A DNA stretch of 64,000 nucleotides from Leptospira koniambonensis (GTDB taxonomy: Bacteria; Spirochaetota; Leptospiria; Leptospirales; Leptospiraceae): positions 1,612,001 to 1,676,000 of the forward strand of contig NZ_RQFY01000004.1 in assembly GCF_004769555.1 (NCBI RefSeq), written 5' to 3'. The notes beneath the pieces are model-generated. The model had not been told where the DNA came from and ran no database searches. It was given only the letters and a program-made list of their open reading frames with translations. The translations under genes and the position numbers were made by a program. Shown one piece after another: positions 15,944-26,208 of the stretch (its first letter is position 1; each line of letters starts with the position of its first letter).

Positions 15944-17800
15944 ATGATAGAACTCAAATTTGGGCAAAGAAAAGTAGTTAGCTTCCGAGGTGCAAGGAAG
16001 GTTGTCGGTGGTTTAACCGAGAAGAATAAGATCGATATCCTTCTTTATATCAGTAAGGAATTCGCAAACGCGGATAAAGAAGAGGAACTTTACGATATCG
16101 TAATAAGCCTCTGTAAAGATATCTTTGAGTGTGATAATACCACTCTTAGGATGTGGAGGGGAAATCTTTTGGTTCCTTCTCGCTTCTTTAAGGAAACAAT
16201 TCCACCTCGCAGAGACCTCAGTCAGGACGAAGGTTATTCGGGATTCACTTTTAAGACCCGTATGCCTTTACTCATACAGGACTTAACACATCATGCGGAA
16301 TACATAGACGAGGGAGAAACTACCCGAGCAGTCATGTGTGTTCCGATTATGTATAAAGAAGATTGTTTAGGAACCATTGCAGTAGAGTCAGACACTGAAT
16401 TTTTCTATAGAGAAGATGATCTCGAAATTTTAGAAGCACTCGGCTCACAGCTTGCACTTGCAATTACGAGTGTTCGTTTGATCCAAGGTTTGGTTCATGC
16501 GAATGAAAGAGAGGCTCAGATCCTAAAACAATTGGAATGGGATATGAGAATGGGCCGTAACGTCCAAAGCCAGATCGTAGAGACTACGATTGCTCCTTGG
16601 AATGGTCTACATTTCGGAACTTATTATGAACCAATGACTGAAGTTTCCGGAGACTATTTTAATGTAGTCCGTCAAGGAAACTCGATCACTGCGATCATAG
16701 TGGATGTATCTGGACACGGTATTCCTGCCGCGTTAGTCACAATGTCCATCCACTATCAATTCCAACGTTGTACTTCCCTTGGTATGGGACTATCCGAAAC
16801 TTTGGCCGAGTTGGGTGAATCCATCCGGCCACAGCTTCCGGATGGCACTTATTTCACTGCTTTCATTCTGAAAGTTTATAGCGACTATACTTACTCTTAT
16901 GTAAATGCAGCTCACCAAAAAATGCTACATTACCATAACGGTCATGGGCGGATTGAAGAGTTAGATACCCAGGGAGTTCCTCTTGGTATCTTCGAAGTAG
17001 AAAGAAGTAATTTCGAAGAGAAACACGGACGGATCTTACCTGGAGATATTTTATTCTTACCTACTGACGGTATTACTGAACAGAAGAATGAACAACGCCA
17101 AGAGTTAGGGAACCAGCGTTTTATAGAATGGATCCGCCAAGAAAAATCAACCATTGAAGAACAAAGAGATAAGATCTATGTTGCGGATTTGGTAGGTTCT
17201 TTGATCGGAAGATTCAAAAGATATAAAGGAGATATGAGAAACGGAGATGACGTTTCTTTACTTGCACTCCAATGCAATCCAGAGCTTGGAAAAGCTAAAA
17301 CATTACTTTCTTTAGCAAAGTCAGCTGCGAAAGCAAAAAAAGACCAAGTCGCTTACGACAAAGCATTGGAAGTATTCTCCATGGATGAGTCTCTCAAAGA
17401 TAGTTTGGTCCTCCTTGGGAAAATGTATTACAGAGATAGAAATTTCGAGAAGAGCGTACAGTTCTTAGAGAAGTATATCAGAACCAGCGGAGAAGAATCC
17501 GAACATATCCATTATCTTTTAGGAAGAGCGTATTACGAACTGGAGAATATTCCAGAAGCAAAGAGAGCATTAAAACGTTCTCTCGCAATCGATCATACAT
17601 ACGCGAAGTCCAGCTTAAGGTTGGCTAGATGTTATTTGAAAGATAATGAGACTCCTAAGGCGATCAAGGTCCTGCAACAAGGTATCAAAAGTGCGCCTAC
17701 GAATGAGTATCTAAAAATTTCCCTTAAAAAGTTGGAGGAATTAGTAAAAAGAAAATCAGGAGATCTAGTCGTTTCGGAACAAAGAAAAGAAGCGGTTTAA
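15944..17800 (+). CDS. GAF-PP2C(SpoIIE)-TPR phosphatase
   Basis: A 618-residue cytoplasmic regulator. Order: N-terminal GAF domain (about 30-185), short coiled linker (QILKQLEWDMRMGRNVQ), a PP2C-type SpoIIE/RsbU phosphatase (about 205-440), then three to four TPR motifs (about 475-600). Metal-binding aspartates are all present: SGDYFNVV, VDVSGHG, PTDGITE and NGDDVSL. Such enzymes dephosphorylate STAS anti-anti-sigma factors; the GAF would sense a ligand and the TPRs recruit a partner. ATG 15944 has GAGG nine bases upstream; the TTG at 15938 is too close to it. It sits behind a sigma-54 promoter and 65 bases ahead of amtB. Confidence 0.9.
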   Translation: MIELKFGQRKVVSFRGARKVVGGLTEKNKIDILLYISKEFANADKEEELYDIVISLCKDIFECDNTTLRMWRGNLLVPSRFFKETIPPRRDLSQDEGYSGFTFKTRMPLLIQDLTHHAEYIDEGETTRAVMCVPIMYKEDCLGTIAVESDTEFFYREDDLEILEALGSQLALAITSVRLIQGLVHANEREAQILKQLEWDMRMGRNVQSQIVETTIAPWNGLHFGTYYEPMTEVSGDYFNVVRQGNSITAIIVDVSGHGIPAALVTMSIHYQFQRCTSLGMGLSETLAELGESIRPQLPDGTYFTAFILKVYSDYTYSYVNAAHQKMLHYHNGHGRIEELDTQGVPLGIFEVERSNFEEKHGRILPGDILFLPTDGITEQKNEQRQELGNQRFIEWIRQEKSTIEEQRDKIYVADLVGSLIGRFKRYKGDMRNGDDVSLLALQCNPELGKAKTLLSLAKSAAKAKKDQVAYDKALEVFSMDESLKDSLVLLGKMYYRDRNFEKSVQFLEKYIRTSGEESEHIHYLLGRAYYELENIPEAKRALKRSLAIDHTYAKSSLRLARCYLKDNETPKAIKVLQQGIKSAPTNEYLKISLKKLEELVKRKSGDLVVSEQRKEAV

Positions 17801-17865
17801 TTCATAATAATAAGCGAAGTTCAGGAATCGTGTTCAAAAAATATATAGGAGATTTAGGAAAACAT

Positions 17866-19221
17866 ATGCGCATATTGATATTACTTACGCTCGCCTTTGC
17901 CTCGAGCGGAATTTGGGCTGACGAAGCCAATCCTGTGACTGCTGAATCCGCGTTAAGCGCAGTTGCAACATTAAGAGATGAAACGAATTGGTTATGGACC
18001 TGTATCGCGGGTTTTTTGGTATTTTTTATGCAAGCAGGTTTCGCTTTAGTCGAGGCTGGGTTTACAAGAGCAAAAAATACTGTAAATATTCTAATGAAGA
18101 ACTTCATGGACTTCTCCTTGGGTTCTTTGGCGTATTGGTTGATCGGATTTTCGATCATGTTTGGACCTCAGCTACTTAGTGGTATCGGATTCGGTTCCAT
18201 ATCTTTAGCTGATAGTCTTTTGATAGTAGATGGAAAGCCTGATCCGAGCAAGTTTACATTCTTCATATTCCAATTGGTGTTTGCAGGAACTGCTGCGACC
18301 ATCGTTTCGGGAGCTATGGCAGAAAGAACCAAGTTTGTGGATTACGTAATCTTCTCCGTATTGATCACAGCTTTCGTGTATCCAGTCTTTGGTTCAGTAG
18401 GCTGGTCCAACTTATTCAACCCGGATAACAAAGGTTATTTGGTAGAAGCAGGATTTATAGATTTTGCTGGTTCCACCATAGTCCACTCGGTAGGCGGATG
18501 GGCAGGACTTGCAGGAACAATAGTTCTTGGGCCTCGTATCGGAAAATACCAAGACGGGAAAGTCCTTCCTATCTTAGGTCATAACATGACGATCGCAGCT
18601 CTTGGGGTTTTCATTTTATGGTTAGGTTGGTTCGGATTTAACCCTGGATCCACTACTTCTGTCAACGGAGGAAGCTTCGCTATTATCGCAGTTACGACTA
18701 ACTTTGCGGCGGCCGCTGGAGCAGTCTCTTCCATGGCTGTAACTTGGATACTTTTCAAAAAGCCGGATATAGGTCTTTCTTTGAACGGTGCCTTAGCAGG
18801 ACTTGTGGCGATCACAGCTCCTTGCGCAAACGTAAGTATCAGTTCTGCGATCATCATCGGACTTGTAGCGGGGATACTCGTAGTATTCAGCGTTTTATTC
18901 TTTGATAAGATTAAAATAGACGATCCTGTGGGAGCAGTTTCCGTTCACGGAGTTTGTGGAGCTTGGGGAACTATCGCAGTAGGTCTTTTCGCGGAACAAG
19001 CTTTTGGCGGAGTCAATGGTTTATTCTTCGGTGGCGGGATCGACCAGTTACTAGTTCAGCTACAAGGTGTAGGTCTCGGATTTGTTTGGGCATTCGGGGC
19101 GAGTTTACTGATATTCTTAGGACTCAGATTCACCATCGGTCTAAGAGTTTCCGAAGACGAAGAGATCCAAGGTCTGGATATTCTGGAACACGGAAACGAA
19201 GCGTATCCAATTTCCAAATAA
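17866..19221 (+). CDS. amtB: Ammonium transporter AmtB
   Basis: A 451-residue Amt/Rh-family channel with a signal peptide (MRILILLTLAFASSGIWADE) and eleven membrane helices. Characteristic segments: ETNWLWTCIAGFLVFFMQAGFALVEAG in the first helices, GAMAERTKF, GSTIVHSVGGWAGLAG containing the first pore histidine, GWFGFNPGS, and VHGVCGAWGTIAVG with the second. It moves NH3/NH4+ across the inner membrane. ATG 17866 has AGGAAA upstream; the GTG at 17830 would put twelve hydrophilic residues ahead of the signal peptide and is unlikely. No glnK/glnB gene follows, unusual for bacterial amtB. Co-transcription with the phosphatase is inferred. Confidence 0.93.
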   Translation: MRILILLTLAFASSGIWADEANPVTAESALSAVATLRDETNWLWTCIAGFLVFFMQAGFALVEAGFTRAKNTVNILMKNFMDFSLGSLAYWLIGFSIMFGPQLLSGIGFGSISLADSLLIVDGKPDPSKFTFFIFQLVFAGTAATIVSGAMAERTKFVDYVIFSVLITAFVYPVFGSVGWSNLFNPDNKGYLVEAGFIDFAGSTIVHSVGGWAGLAGTIVLGPRIGKYQDGKVLPILGHNMTIAALGVFILWLGWFGFNPGSTTSVNGGSFAIIAVTTNFAAAAGAVSSMAVTWILFKKPDIGLSLNGALAGLVAITAPCANVSISSAIIIGLVAGILVVFSVLFFDKIKIDDPVGAVSVHGVCGAWGTIAVGLFAEQAFGGVNGLFFGGGIDQLLVQLQGVGLGFVWAFGASLLIFLGLRFTIGLRVSEDEEIQGLDILEHGNEAYPISK

Positions 19222-19231
19222 GGAACTTACG

Positions 19232-19265
19232 AAAACCTCCGCGGTCTACTGCGGGGGTTTTCTTT
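19232..19265 (+). terminator. Rho-independent terminator after amtB
   Basis: An 11-bp stem (AAAACCTCCGC paired with GCGGGGGTTTT, one G-T wobble) around an 8-base loop, followed by CTTTT. It separates amtB from the lipoprotein at 19305. Confidence 0.85.
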
Positions 19266-19304
19266 TACGTTGACGAAAAAGAAAGGTTCCGCCCGAATTG
19301 AGGT

Positions 19305-19979
19305 ATGCGTTCTGGATTTGCCATCCGCTTCTTCCAAATATCTCTTTTCTTACTCTGTTTTCTTTTTTTCGGCTGCTTCGAATATGAAGAAACTCTGACT
19401 ATTAATTCCAATCTAAGCGGGACTTTGGAAATCTCTTACGTGGTTCCGACCAAACGTAAGTCGGAAGAATCTCTCATAAAATTTCTTCCAACTAGACAGG
19501 AAGAGATCCAGAACAGATTGAACAAAGGTTTTTTTGCCAAAAGCCTCGTACTAAAAGATTATACCTTCCAAAAATTAGAAAGTTCTGAAGCAGAACCTGG
19601 CGTATTCCGTGAAAAAGCAAAGGTGACTTACAAAGTAGATTTCACTGATATTTCTCAGTTAGAAAATGTGCTTCTCGGAAATGTTCAGATCAAAAAAGAG
19701 AAGGTGAATACAATCTATATCAAAAGAGAATTCCCTTCTATCAGCAAATCTCTGGAATCTATGCAGATGGACGGAGAGAAAAAGGTCTTAAGTGAAACTT
19801 TGAGATTGATCCGCGGGAGCGCGCTTAACTTCAAAGTGAATTTTCCGATCACTTCTGTTTGTTATACAAATCGTGGAGAACAAAGTTTAGGAAGACTCGC
19901 TTATAGATTGCCTCTTGCAGACACTGTAGAGAAGTTCGGGAACAAATCCTGGGATTACAGGATTACCTTCGTCTACTAA
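19305..19979 (+). CDS. Unknown lipoprotein
   Basis: A 224-residue protein with a lipoprotein signal ending LFFGC (Cys24), then an all-beta-looking domain opening EYEETLTINSNLSGTLEISYVVP. This start pattern (beta strands with a Ser/Thr-rich loop followed by a long charged helix) recurs in bacterial lipoproteins that probably form a transthyretin-like or START-like sheet, but no family is certain. The spacing between GAGG and ATG is only one base, so expression may be weak. It is preceded by the amtB terminator and converges with mqnA. Confidence 0.7.
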   Translation: MRSGFAIRFFQISLFLLCFLFFGCFEYEETLTINSNLSGTLEISYVVPTKRKSEESLIKFLPTRQEEIQNRLNKGFFAKSLVLKDYTFQKLESSEAEPGVFREKAKVTYKVDFTDISQLENVLLGNVQIKKEKVNTIYIKREFPSISKSLESMQMDGEKKVLSETLRLIRGSALNFKVNFPITSVCYTNRGEQSLGRLAYRLPLADTVEKFGNKSWDYRITFVY

Positions 19980-20000
19980 TCTAGTAATGCGGGATTGGGT

Positions 20001-20051
20001 GCTTGTCGCAAAGGCCTTCGGCACATTGCCCTTTGGGCAACGTCGACAAGC
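20001..20051. repeat. Branched hairpin element between convergent genes
   Basis: An 8-bp outer stem (GCTTGTCG at 20001-20008, CGACAAGC at 20044-20051) encloses two smaller hairpins: GCC-TTC-GGC (20014-20022) and TTGCCC-TTT-GGGCAA (20026-20040). It could be a terminator, a dispersed palindromic repeat or a small structured RNA. A T6 run follows at about 20067-20072 on the plus strand. Confidence 0.5.
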
Positions 20052-20077
20052 TTGTGCTTAGGTTGATTTTTTCGTTG

Positions 20078-20827
20078 TTAGAGAATTCCTAACTCGCTGC
20101 AGTACTTTCCAAATAGTTCAAATCCATTTCGGTCACTTTCTGTGATTTCATAATGTAATTCTTCGGTAAGATACGTTCTGACTAGGTCAGTGGGAAGTCT
20201 GGATTCTTTTTGAATGATATCTTCGATATGAGCTAGGCCGTATTTTAAAGAATCCTCATAGAAACTATCCGGTAATTCCAAAGGTTTTTTGGAAGCCCAG
20301 AGTGCAAATATGAAAGAAGTTCCAGTGGTTTCATACCACCATTCTGCCAGGTCCTTTACTTCATAAACATCCGGATCCCATTCTGCAAATAATGCATTGT
20401 CCCCGAAAAGCATATGAGACCCTCTTCCGATAGAAATTTCTTCTTTGATGATCTTAGGGTCGGTGGGAGCTACTTCTGGCAATTTTCCGGAATCGTTATG
20501 TACGAGTACTCTGACGAGGGCCATACTGGTTCTCGAGCCATTGTCTGTAAGAATTCTATAAGGAGGATAGGCTTCTTTTTTATTTTTGAAAAACTTAATG
20601 GAACGGACCTGTTTAGAGGCGCAAACCCCGACTTTCATAGAAACTGAAAGTACGTCCTCGTTTCTTAGGCATTCGATGGAGGATATTAATCCTACGTCTA
20701 CCAGGCCTCGTAATAGATAATCCTTTAAAAGAGAGGGATTTTCTGGTACGACTTTATGCTCTGAATTCTGCTCGAATCCCCAGGTTAGGGGACGGGCGTT
20801 CAGGTGTTTGACGATTCCGATTCTCAC
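20078..20827 (-). CDS. mqnA: Chorismate dehydratase MqnA (futalosine menaquinone pathway)
   Basis: A 249-residue protein of the MqnA/MqnD solute-binding-like family. Seen: the N-terminal [31 protein letters not shown] with the Ser-Ser-Ile-Glu motif, [13 protein letters not shown] and the [11 protein letters not shown] segment, and a C-terminal helix starting [15 protein letters not shown]. MqnA converts chorismate to 3-enolpyruvyl-benzoate, the entry step of the alternative menaquinone pathway. The other mqn genes are not in the window. It is transcribed alone, convergent with the lipoprotein at 19305. Confidence 0.85.
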   Translation of the reverse strand: MRIGIVKHLNARPLTWGFEQNSEHKVVPENPSLLKDYLLRGLVDVGLISSIECLRNEDVLSVSMKVGVCASKQVRSIKFFKNKKEAYPPYRILTDNGSRTSMALVRVLVHNDSGKLPEVAPTDPKIIKEEISIGRGSHMLFGDNALFAEWDPDVYEVKDLAEWWYETTGTSFIFALWASKKPLELPDSFYEDSLKYGLAHIEDIIQKESRLPTDLVRTYLTEELHYEITESDRNGFELFGKYCSELGIL

Positions 20828-20985
20828 TTATTGTTTTTTTCCAGAAAAAAGATCCGTTTTTTTAGCCTATTTACCAGAAAAACGATATATCCCTTCTAAG
20901 CCAGAAAAATTAGTTTTTCCTTTCCTTTTCCAGGCTGTTTCCCGACTGTATTCCGGGGTAGGGACCTGTTCGTCCAATCTATGGA

Positions 20986-21273
20986 ATGAGTCCGTCGAAA
21001 CCGATGCTGATCAAAGTAGATTATGAGATCCTAAATGGTGATCATGAGGCTTTGCGTGCCTATTTGAATTCTCATATAGAAGGGAATCCCTCTTCTGTAA
21101 TTTTGGATTTGGATGAGGTGCAAGTTCTCACCTCGGTCGCTTTAGGCTCCTTGGTTGCGTTTGCAAATCGCCTCCGAGGCCAGGGTGTACTTTTGGAAAC
21201 GATCAATGTCAGCCCTAAATTATTAGAAATTATTAAATTAGTCTCTTTGGACCAAGCATTGGGTATTCGCTGA
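20986..21273 (+). CDS. STAS-domain protein
   Basis: A 95-residue single STAS domain: LIKVDYEILNGDHEALRAYLNSHIE, SSVILDLDEVQVLTSVALGSLVAFANRLRGQG. In classical anti-sigma antagonists the phospho-acceptor loop reads DSSGLG; here it reads TSVALG, so the usual second serine is valine and phospho-control looks lost. The cheR gene begins three bases after its stop, so the two are probably co-translated. ATG 20986 is the first of two candidates (the other is 21004); no strong ribosome site helps decide. Confidence 0.8.
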   Translation: MSPSKPMLIKVDYEILNGDHEALRAYLNSHIEGNPSSVILDLDEVQVLTSVALGSLVAFANRLRGQGVLLETINVSPKLLEIIKLVSLDQALGIR

Positions 21274-21276
21274 TTT

Positions 21277-22152
21277 ATGGATGATAATTTTTCCAGTTTC
21301 TCTCAGATCACAGACGAAGAGTTCAAATTCATCAAGGATTTGATGTATAAGGAAACCGGAATATTCCTGGCGGATCATAAAAAGATAATGGTCCAATCCA
21401 GGCTAAATTCCAGGGCGAGAATGCATAAGATGCAGAATGTTTCGGAATATATCCGAGGTCTGCAGGCGGATCGTAAGTTTTTCCAAAGTGAACTTACTGA
21501 ACTAATCAATCGTATTACTACTAACAAAACCGATTTCTTTCGAGAAAATCACCATTTCGAATTTTTGAAAGAAACCTTCTTTCCTTCCGTAGAGGAGAAG
21601 GCTTTGAAGTCCGGAAAAAAGCAGCTTCGTATCTGGTCCAGCGCTTGTTCTACAGGCGAGGAACCGTATACAATCGCAGTTACTTGTGCAGAATATTTTA
21701 TGCATAAGCCTGGTTGGGATATTAAAATTTTTGCATCCGATATTGATACGAATGTGGTGCAAACCGCTCAAGAAGGTATTTACAAAGCGGATCGTTTGGA
21801 GCCTGTGAGTGAGGCTCTTAAAAAAAGATATTTTCTAAAAGTTAAGGATCTTTCTGGAAAGAACCAAGACACTTACCAAGTAAAACCTGAGATCAAGTCT
21901 ATGATCGAATTTTATAAGGTAAATCTTTTAGAAACTCCTTATCCGATACGAGAGAAGGTGGATTGTATTTTTTGCAGGAATGTGATCATCTATTTTGATA
22001 AGCCTACTCAAAAGAAAATTTTCGAGAACTTCGAGCATGTTTTGAAGGACAGAGGACTTTTGGTGATTGGCCATTCTGAAACTCTTTTCGGGATCTCGGA
22101 AGCATATAAATTCTTAGGCCATACTGTTTATCAGAAAAAGCCTAAAATCTGA
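21277..22152 (+). CDS. cheR: Chemotaxis protein methyltransferase CheR
   Basis: A 291-residue CheR: an N-terminal helical domain (about 1-90; [21 protein letters not shown]) and a Rossmann-type methyltransferase domain with [17 protein letters not shown] as SAM loop, [18 protein letters not shown], and [16 protein letters not shown]. It methylates chemoreceptor glutamates with S-adenosylmethionine. Two chemoreceptors lie just downstream in the opposite orientation, convergent at a small hairpin. It forms a two-gene unit with the STAS protein. Confidence 0.93.
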   Translation: MDDNFSSFSQITDEEFKFIKDLMYKETGIFLADHKKIMVQSRLNSRARMHKMQNVSEYIRGLQADRKFFQSELTELINRITTNKTDFFRENHHFEFLKETFFPSVEEKALKSGKKQLRIWSSACSTGEEPYTIAVTCAEYFMHKPGWDIKIFASDIDTNVVQTAQEGIYKADRLEPVSEALKKRYFLKVKDLSGKNQDTYQVKPEIKSMIEFYKVNLLETPYPIREKVDCIFCRNVIIYFDKPTQKKIFENFEHVLKDRGLLVIGHSETLFGISEAYKFLGHTVYQKKPKI

Positions 22153-22159
22153 TTCCACT

Positions 22160-22178
22160 GTTTCTGAGTGAAACTTTT
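22160..22178. terminator. Weak hairpin between cheR and chemoreceptor gene
   Basis: GTTTC-TGAGT-GAAAC followed by TTTT: a short, weak terminator candidate between two convergent units. Its 5-bp stem makes the call tentative. Confidence 0.35.
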
Positions 22179-22197
22179 GCTTTAATTTTCTAAACGA

Positions 22198-24189
22198 TTA
22201 TAGTTTGAATTTTTCGGAGATATTTTTGAGTATCTCCGCGGTATTCGATAGGTTTCTGGAAGAAGAGGACATTTGTTCCGCTCCTGATGCAGTGTTGATC
22301 GTATGCTCGTTGATCTGCATAATCACCTGAGAAATTTCCGAAACCGCTTTTTTCTGTTCGTCCGCAGCTAATTTTACCGCTTCCGATTCAATCCTTACTT
22401 TGCCTGCATTATCCGTCACAGCCTGGTTTATATCAGTTTGAGAACCTGTGATAGAGTATAATCTATCCATCGCATCAGAAACCTGATCTACATTTCGGAT
22501 GATCGCATGAATGATCTCTGTAGATGCTTGGATCCCTTTTGCTCCGCTATCCAATTCTCCGGTGTTTTTATTGATCATCGCAGAGATAGATTTGATAGAA
22601 GAGGCAGTCTTTTCTGAAAGTTTGGAGATCTCTTCTGCAACTACTGCAAATCCTTTTCCTGCTTCTCCAGCTCTTGCTGCTTCTATCGCAGCGTTCAACG
22701 CGAGAAGTTGGGTTTGTTCAGAAATATCGTTGATGATCCCTATGATTGCGGTCATTTCTCCAGATGATTTTAGAATATTAGAGATCATCGCATTCATTCC
22801 AGAAAGAGATTCTTCTCCTTTTTTTGCCTGGAGAGAAATGGACTTTGCCATATTCAGAGTAGCCTGGACTTCATTACCGATCTGACTCACACTTTGGGAA
22901 AGTTCTGTGATCTTGATCTGGAATTCAGAAATATTCTTATACTGATTATAGATGGAGCCGGAAATATTATCCATCCCTGCAGACATCTCTTCGACTGTTG
23001 CAGACATTTCTTCCGTAGATGCCGCTGTGGATTGGGCTCCATTGGAGAAGTTTTCAGAACTTGCAGATAATTCTTCGGCAGAAGCCGCAAGCTCTTGGGA
23101 GATTTTTTGGATATCCCTTACTGAGATTCTCAAACTTTCTAAGAATGAGTTGGTATCCTTGCTTAGATCTCCTATCTCATCCTCATGATAAATTTTTAGA
23201 CTTGCTGTAAGGTCTCCGCTCGACATGGAACGGAATAATTCTCTCGCTTCTTGTAAAGGATGGAGACGAACATTTACTATTTTATAAATAATGAATATGG
23301 AAACGATCAAAAAAACGAGTGCAAATGCGATGATCCTAAATAACATTTGGTGAACTACTTCTGCGAGTTCGTCCTTGGACACCACTGCAGAAACTCTAAG
23401 GCCGTATTCCGGAACATCATAAACTGTGGCGATTTTATCCTTTTTGAAAAAATACTCCATATGTTGTTCAGAAGGAAGGGTCATTAATTGTTTGCCCCAA
23501 TCCGTTTTGCTTAGATCCAATTTTAAGATTAGCGATTTATCTGGATGTCCTACAACCACTCCATTCATATCAGTGATTGCAATATATCCGTCAGATCCAA
23601 TTGTGATCCCGCTAACAATTGCTTCTGTCATTTTACTAAGTGAGATCGCAAAACCTAAAATACCAACTACTTGGTTTCCTTCTTTGGTCGGAACTGTAAG
23701 AACTGCAACTGCTTCTCCAGTTACTGGAGAAGGGTTTACCTTACTTAAAAGATTTTTTCCTTCTAGTGCGGCTTTGATATTTGCATCAAAGCCAGTTCCT
23801 CCCCAGCGGAAGTTAATCGCCTTTCCTGTGGCATCTGCAAATACTAAAGGATTTTCTTCCGGAGTGGATAAAAATACGTTCTCATAAGTATCATATTTTT
23901 TGAATACGTTTGCGAGAGTTGGGTTTAAATTCCCCTTATCTCTTGCAATGGTTGCTTTGACGAATGGGGTGTTAGAATTAACGAATTCCGCCAAAGTAGC
24001 TTGTTGGTCGAAGAAAAATTTGATATGTTTTCCAGCGAGTTTCGAGATCTTTTTCATCTCGTCAATATATGCTTCTTCCACATATTTTTTTGCGGTAAAG
24101 TATGCGAAGGAGGAAATCCCAACTGTAAGTAGAACTATAGTAATAGTGCTTACTGCGAGAATAATGATCTTTAAACTGTTTCTTTGCAT
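22198..24189 (-). CDS. Methyl-accepting chemotaxis protein (copy A)
   Basis: A 663-residue transmembrane receptor: signal-anchor TM1 (about 8-33), periplasmic Cache-type sensor (about 35-275), TM2 (about 280-305), HAMP (about 305-360), and a methyl-accepting signalling domain with the invariant hairpin [34 protein letters not shown] core (about 490-530). It lacks the C-terminal CheR-tethering pentapeptide. It shares order, length and most of the signalling domain with the neighbour at 24214, from which it probably arose by duplication. The ligand is unknown. Confidence 0.93.
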   Translation of the reverse strand: MQRNSLKIIILAVSTITIVLLTVGISSFAYFTAKKYVEEAYIDEMKKISKLAGKHIKFFFDQQATLAEFVNSNTPFVKATIARDKGNLNPTLANVFKKYDTYENVFLSTPEENPLVFADATGKAINFRWGGTGFDANIKAALEGKNLLSKVNPSPVTGEAVAVLTVPTKEGNQVVGILGFAISLSKMTEAIVSGITIGSDGYIAITDMNGVVVGHPDKSLILKLDLSKTDWGKQLMTLPSEQHMEYFFKKDKIATVYDVPEYGLRVSAVVSKDELAEVVHQMLFRIIAFALVFLIVSIFIIYKIVNVRLHPLQEARELFRSMSSGDLTASLKIYHEDEIGDLSKDTNSFLESLRISVRDIQKISQELAASAEELSASSENFSNGAQSTAASTEEMSATVEEMSAGMDNISGSIYNQYKNISEFQIKITELSQSVSQIGNEVQATLNMAKSISLQAKKGEESLSGMNAMISNILKSSGEMTAIIGIINDISEQTQLLALNAAIEAARAGEAGKGFAVVAEEISKLSEKTASSIKSISAMINKNTGELDSGAKGIQASTEIIHAIIRNVDQVSDAMDRLYSITGSQTDINQAVTDNAGKVRIESEAVKLAADEQKKAVSEISQVIMQINEHTINTASGAEQMSSSSRNLSNTAEILKNISEKFKL

Positions 24190-24213
24190 TTTGTGAGTCG
24201 AACCAGGGCTGGA

Positions 24214-26208
24214 TTATATTTTGAACTTTTCGGTTATATTTTTTAGTATTTCCGCTGTTGTGGCTAAGTTCTGAGCAGAGGAGGACATCTGTTCGGAACC
24301 AGATGCGGTATTTAAAGTATGCTCGTTGATCTGAGTGATTACTTGAGCGATCTCTCTTACTGCTCTTTTTTGTTCGTCGGTTGCGAGTTTTACACCTTCT
24401 GCTTCTGTTCCTACACGATCTGATTGTTCATCCACAGATCTGTTCACTGATTCTTGTGCAGAAGTGATCTCGAATAGATGACTCATTGCTTCGCCAACAG
24501 AGTCCACATTTTTGATAATACTATGTAGTATCTCAACGGAAGAACGAATTCCTTTGGCTCCTTCGTCCAGCTCGGAATTATTCTTATTGATCATCTCTCC
24601 AATGGATTTGATAGAAGAAGCCGTTTTCACTGAAAGTTTGGAGATCTCCTCTGCAACTACAGCGAATCCTTTTCCTGCTTCTCCGGCTCTTGCTGCTTCT
24701 ATCGCTGCATTTAATGCGAGAAGTTGAGTTTGATCGGAGATATCATTTATGATCCCAATGATAGATTTCATTTCTCCGGAAGACTTCAGGATATTTTCTA
24801 TCATGTTGCTCATTCCAGTGAGTGAACTTTCTCCTCTTTTTGCTTCTTGGGAAATGGACTCGGCGATTTGCAGAGTATTTTTGATCTCAGAACCTATCTT
24901 TCTTACTCCGGAAGATAATTCCTTTATTTTAGTATGAAATTCTAATATATTCGAATATTGCCTGTCTGTAACTGAGGAAATATTTTCCATACCCGCTGAC
25001 ATTTCTTCTACAGTCGCAGACATTTGTTCAGAAGAAGCAGCTGTAGATTGAGCCCCTGTAGCAAAACTTTGGGAAGAAACTGTTAATTCTTCTGCGGAAG
25101 AAGCAAGTTCCATTGCAATACGTTGGATATCTTTGAGTGAAGTCCTAAGACTGGCAATAAATGAATTCAGATCTGAACTCATTGCACCTATCTCGTCGCT
25201 GTATACTACTTGAATATCCGAGGTAAGGTCACCTTGGGCCATTGTTTGGAAAAGTTTGCTGGCATTCTCCAATGGATCTAATCTCTTCTTTAAAAGAACA
25301 TAAAGTAGGAAAATAGAAATCCCAACTGTAGCTATGCTGATTAGTCCAATAGATAGTAATAGTTCTCCGAGTGCCTCTCTGATCTCTGTTTTAGGTTGGA
25401 TCGCAATTACTGACATTCTCCATTGGTCTAACCTAAAAATAGTAGAGTAACGATCTGCACCTTTGAAACTGAATTCAAAAATTTCTCCACTTTTTAATTC
25501 CAGCATCTTCTGGCCATATGGTTCTTTGGCCACATTCAAGTTCATGATCATTTCTTTTTTAGGGTGGGCGATCACAAGCCCTGTTTGGCTCATTACGGAA
25601 ACATAACCTTGTTCTCCGATACGGATCTTATTGATCACTTTTTCAGAAACATCTTCAAAAGAAAGAGCGATGTTCAGGATCCCAACAATGGTTCCCGCGT
25701 TACGGATCGGAACTGAGATCACTGCAACAGGAAGTCCAGTGATAGGAGATTTTTGAGGAGGGCCTAGATAAGATTTCCCTTCTTTTACGGATTCTATATT
25801 ATCTTTTAGTTCGTCTCCTTGTGCTCTATAGCCTAAAGACTTCCCACCTAAACTATCTGCTAAGATCCTTTTTTGTCCATCCAGGCTCATAACGAAAATG
25901 TTTTCGTAAATTCCATATCGTTCGTGAACTTCTTTAAAAAAATCTCCTGCGATTGGTTTTCCAGTAAGTGCGGTTTGTATTGCCCTTGGATCAGCAGCTA
26001 ACGTCTTAGCCACGTTAGTATGGGAGAGTAAGAATGCATCAAACTCTTGAGCAACCACAGCCACCACATTCTGCATTTGATTGAGATGGTTTTCTGTGAT
26101 CTTTTTCTGGCCGAAATAATAGGCATTGCCCGAGATCAATAACGTTAGCACAGTAAGAATAACGATGCCTGCGCCTAGAAGAATGAACTTTAAACTGCTT
26201 TTTTGCAT
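24214..26208 (-). CDS. Methyl-accepting chemotaxis protein (copy B)
   Basis: A 664-residue receptor with the same plan as its downstream neighbour: TM1 (about 9-33), Cache-like periplasmic sensor (about 35-275), TM2, HAMP and the conserved signalling hairpin ([20 protein letters not shown]). The sensor domains differ from each other (here DPRAIQTAL and [13 protein letters not shown]), consistent with different ligands. The gap to copy A is 24 bases, so both are likely one operon. Its promoter would lie in the 26209-26516 gap. Confidence 0.93.
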   Translation of the reverse strand: MQKSSLKFILLGAGIVILTVLTLLISGNAYYFGQKKITENHLNQMQNVVAVVAQEFDAFLLSHTNVAKTLAADPRAIQTALTGKPIAGDFFKEVHERYGIYENIFVMSLDGQKRILADSLGGKSLGYRAQGDELKDNIESVKEGKSYLGPPQKSPITGLPVAVISVPIRNAGTIVGILNIALSFEDVSEKVINKIRIGEQGYVSVMSQTGLVIAHPKKEMIMNLNVAKEPYGQKMLELKSGEIFEFSFKGADRYSTIFRLDQWRMSVIAIQPKTEIREALGELLLSIGLISIATVGISIFLLYVLLKKRLDPLENASKLFQTMAQGDLTSDIQVVYSDEIGAMSSDLNSFIASLRTSLKDIQRIAMELASSAEELTVSSQSFATGAQSTAASSEQMSATVEEMSAGMENISSVTDRQYSNILEFHTKIKELSSGVRKIGSEIKNTLQIAESISQEAKRGESSLTGMSNMIENILKSSGEMKSIIGIINDISDQTQLLALNAAIEAARAGEAGKGFAVVAEEISKLSVKTASSIKSIGEMINKNNSELDEGAKGIRSSVEILHSIIKNVDSVGEAMSHLFEITSAQESVNRSVDEQSDRVGTEAEGVKLATDEQKRAVREIAQVITQINEHTLNTASGSEQMSSSAQNLATTAEILKNITEKFKI

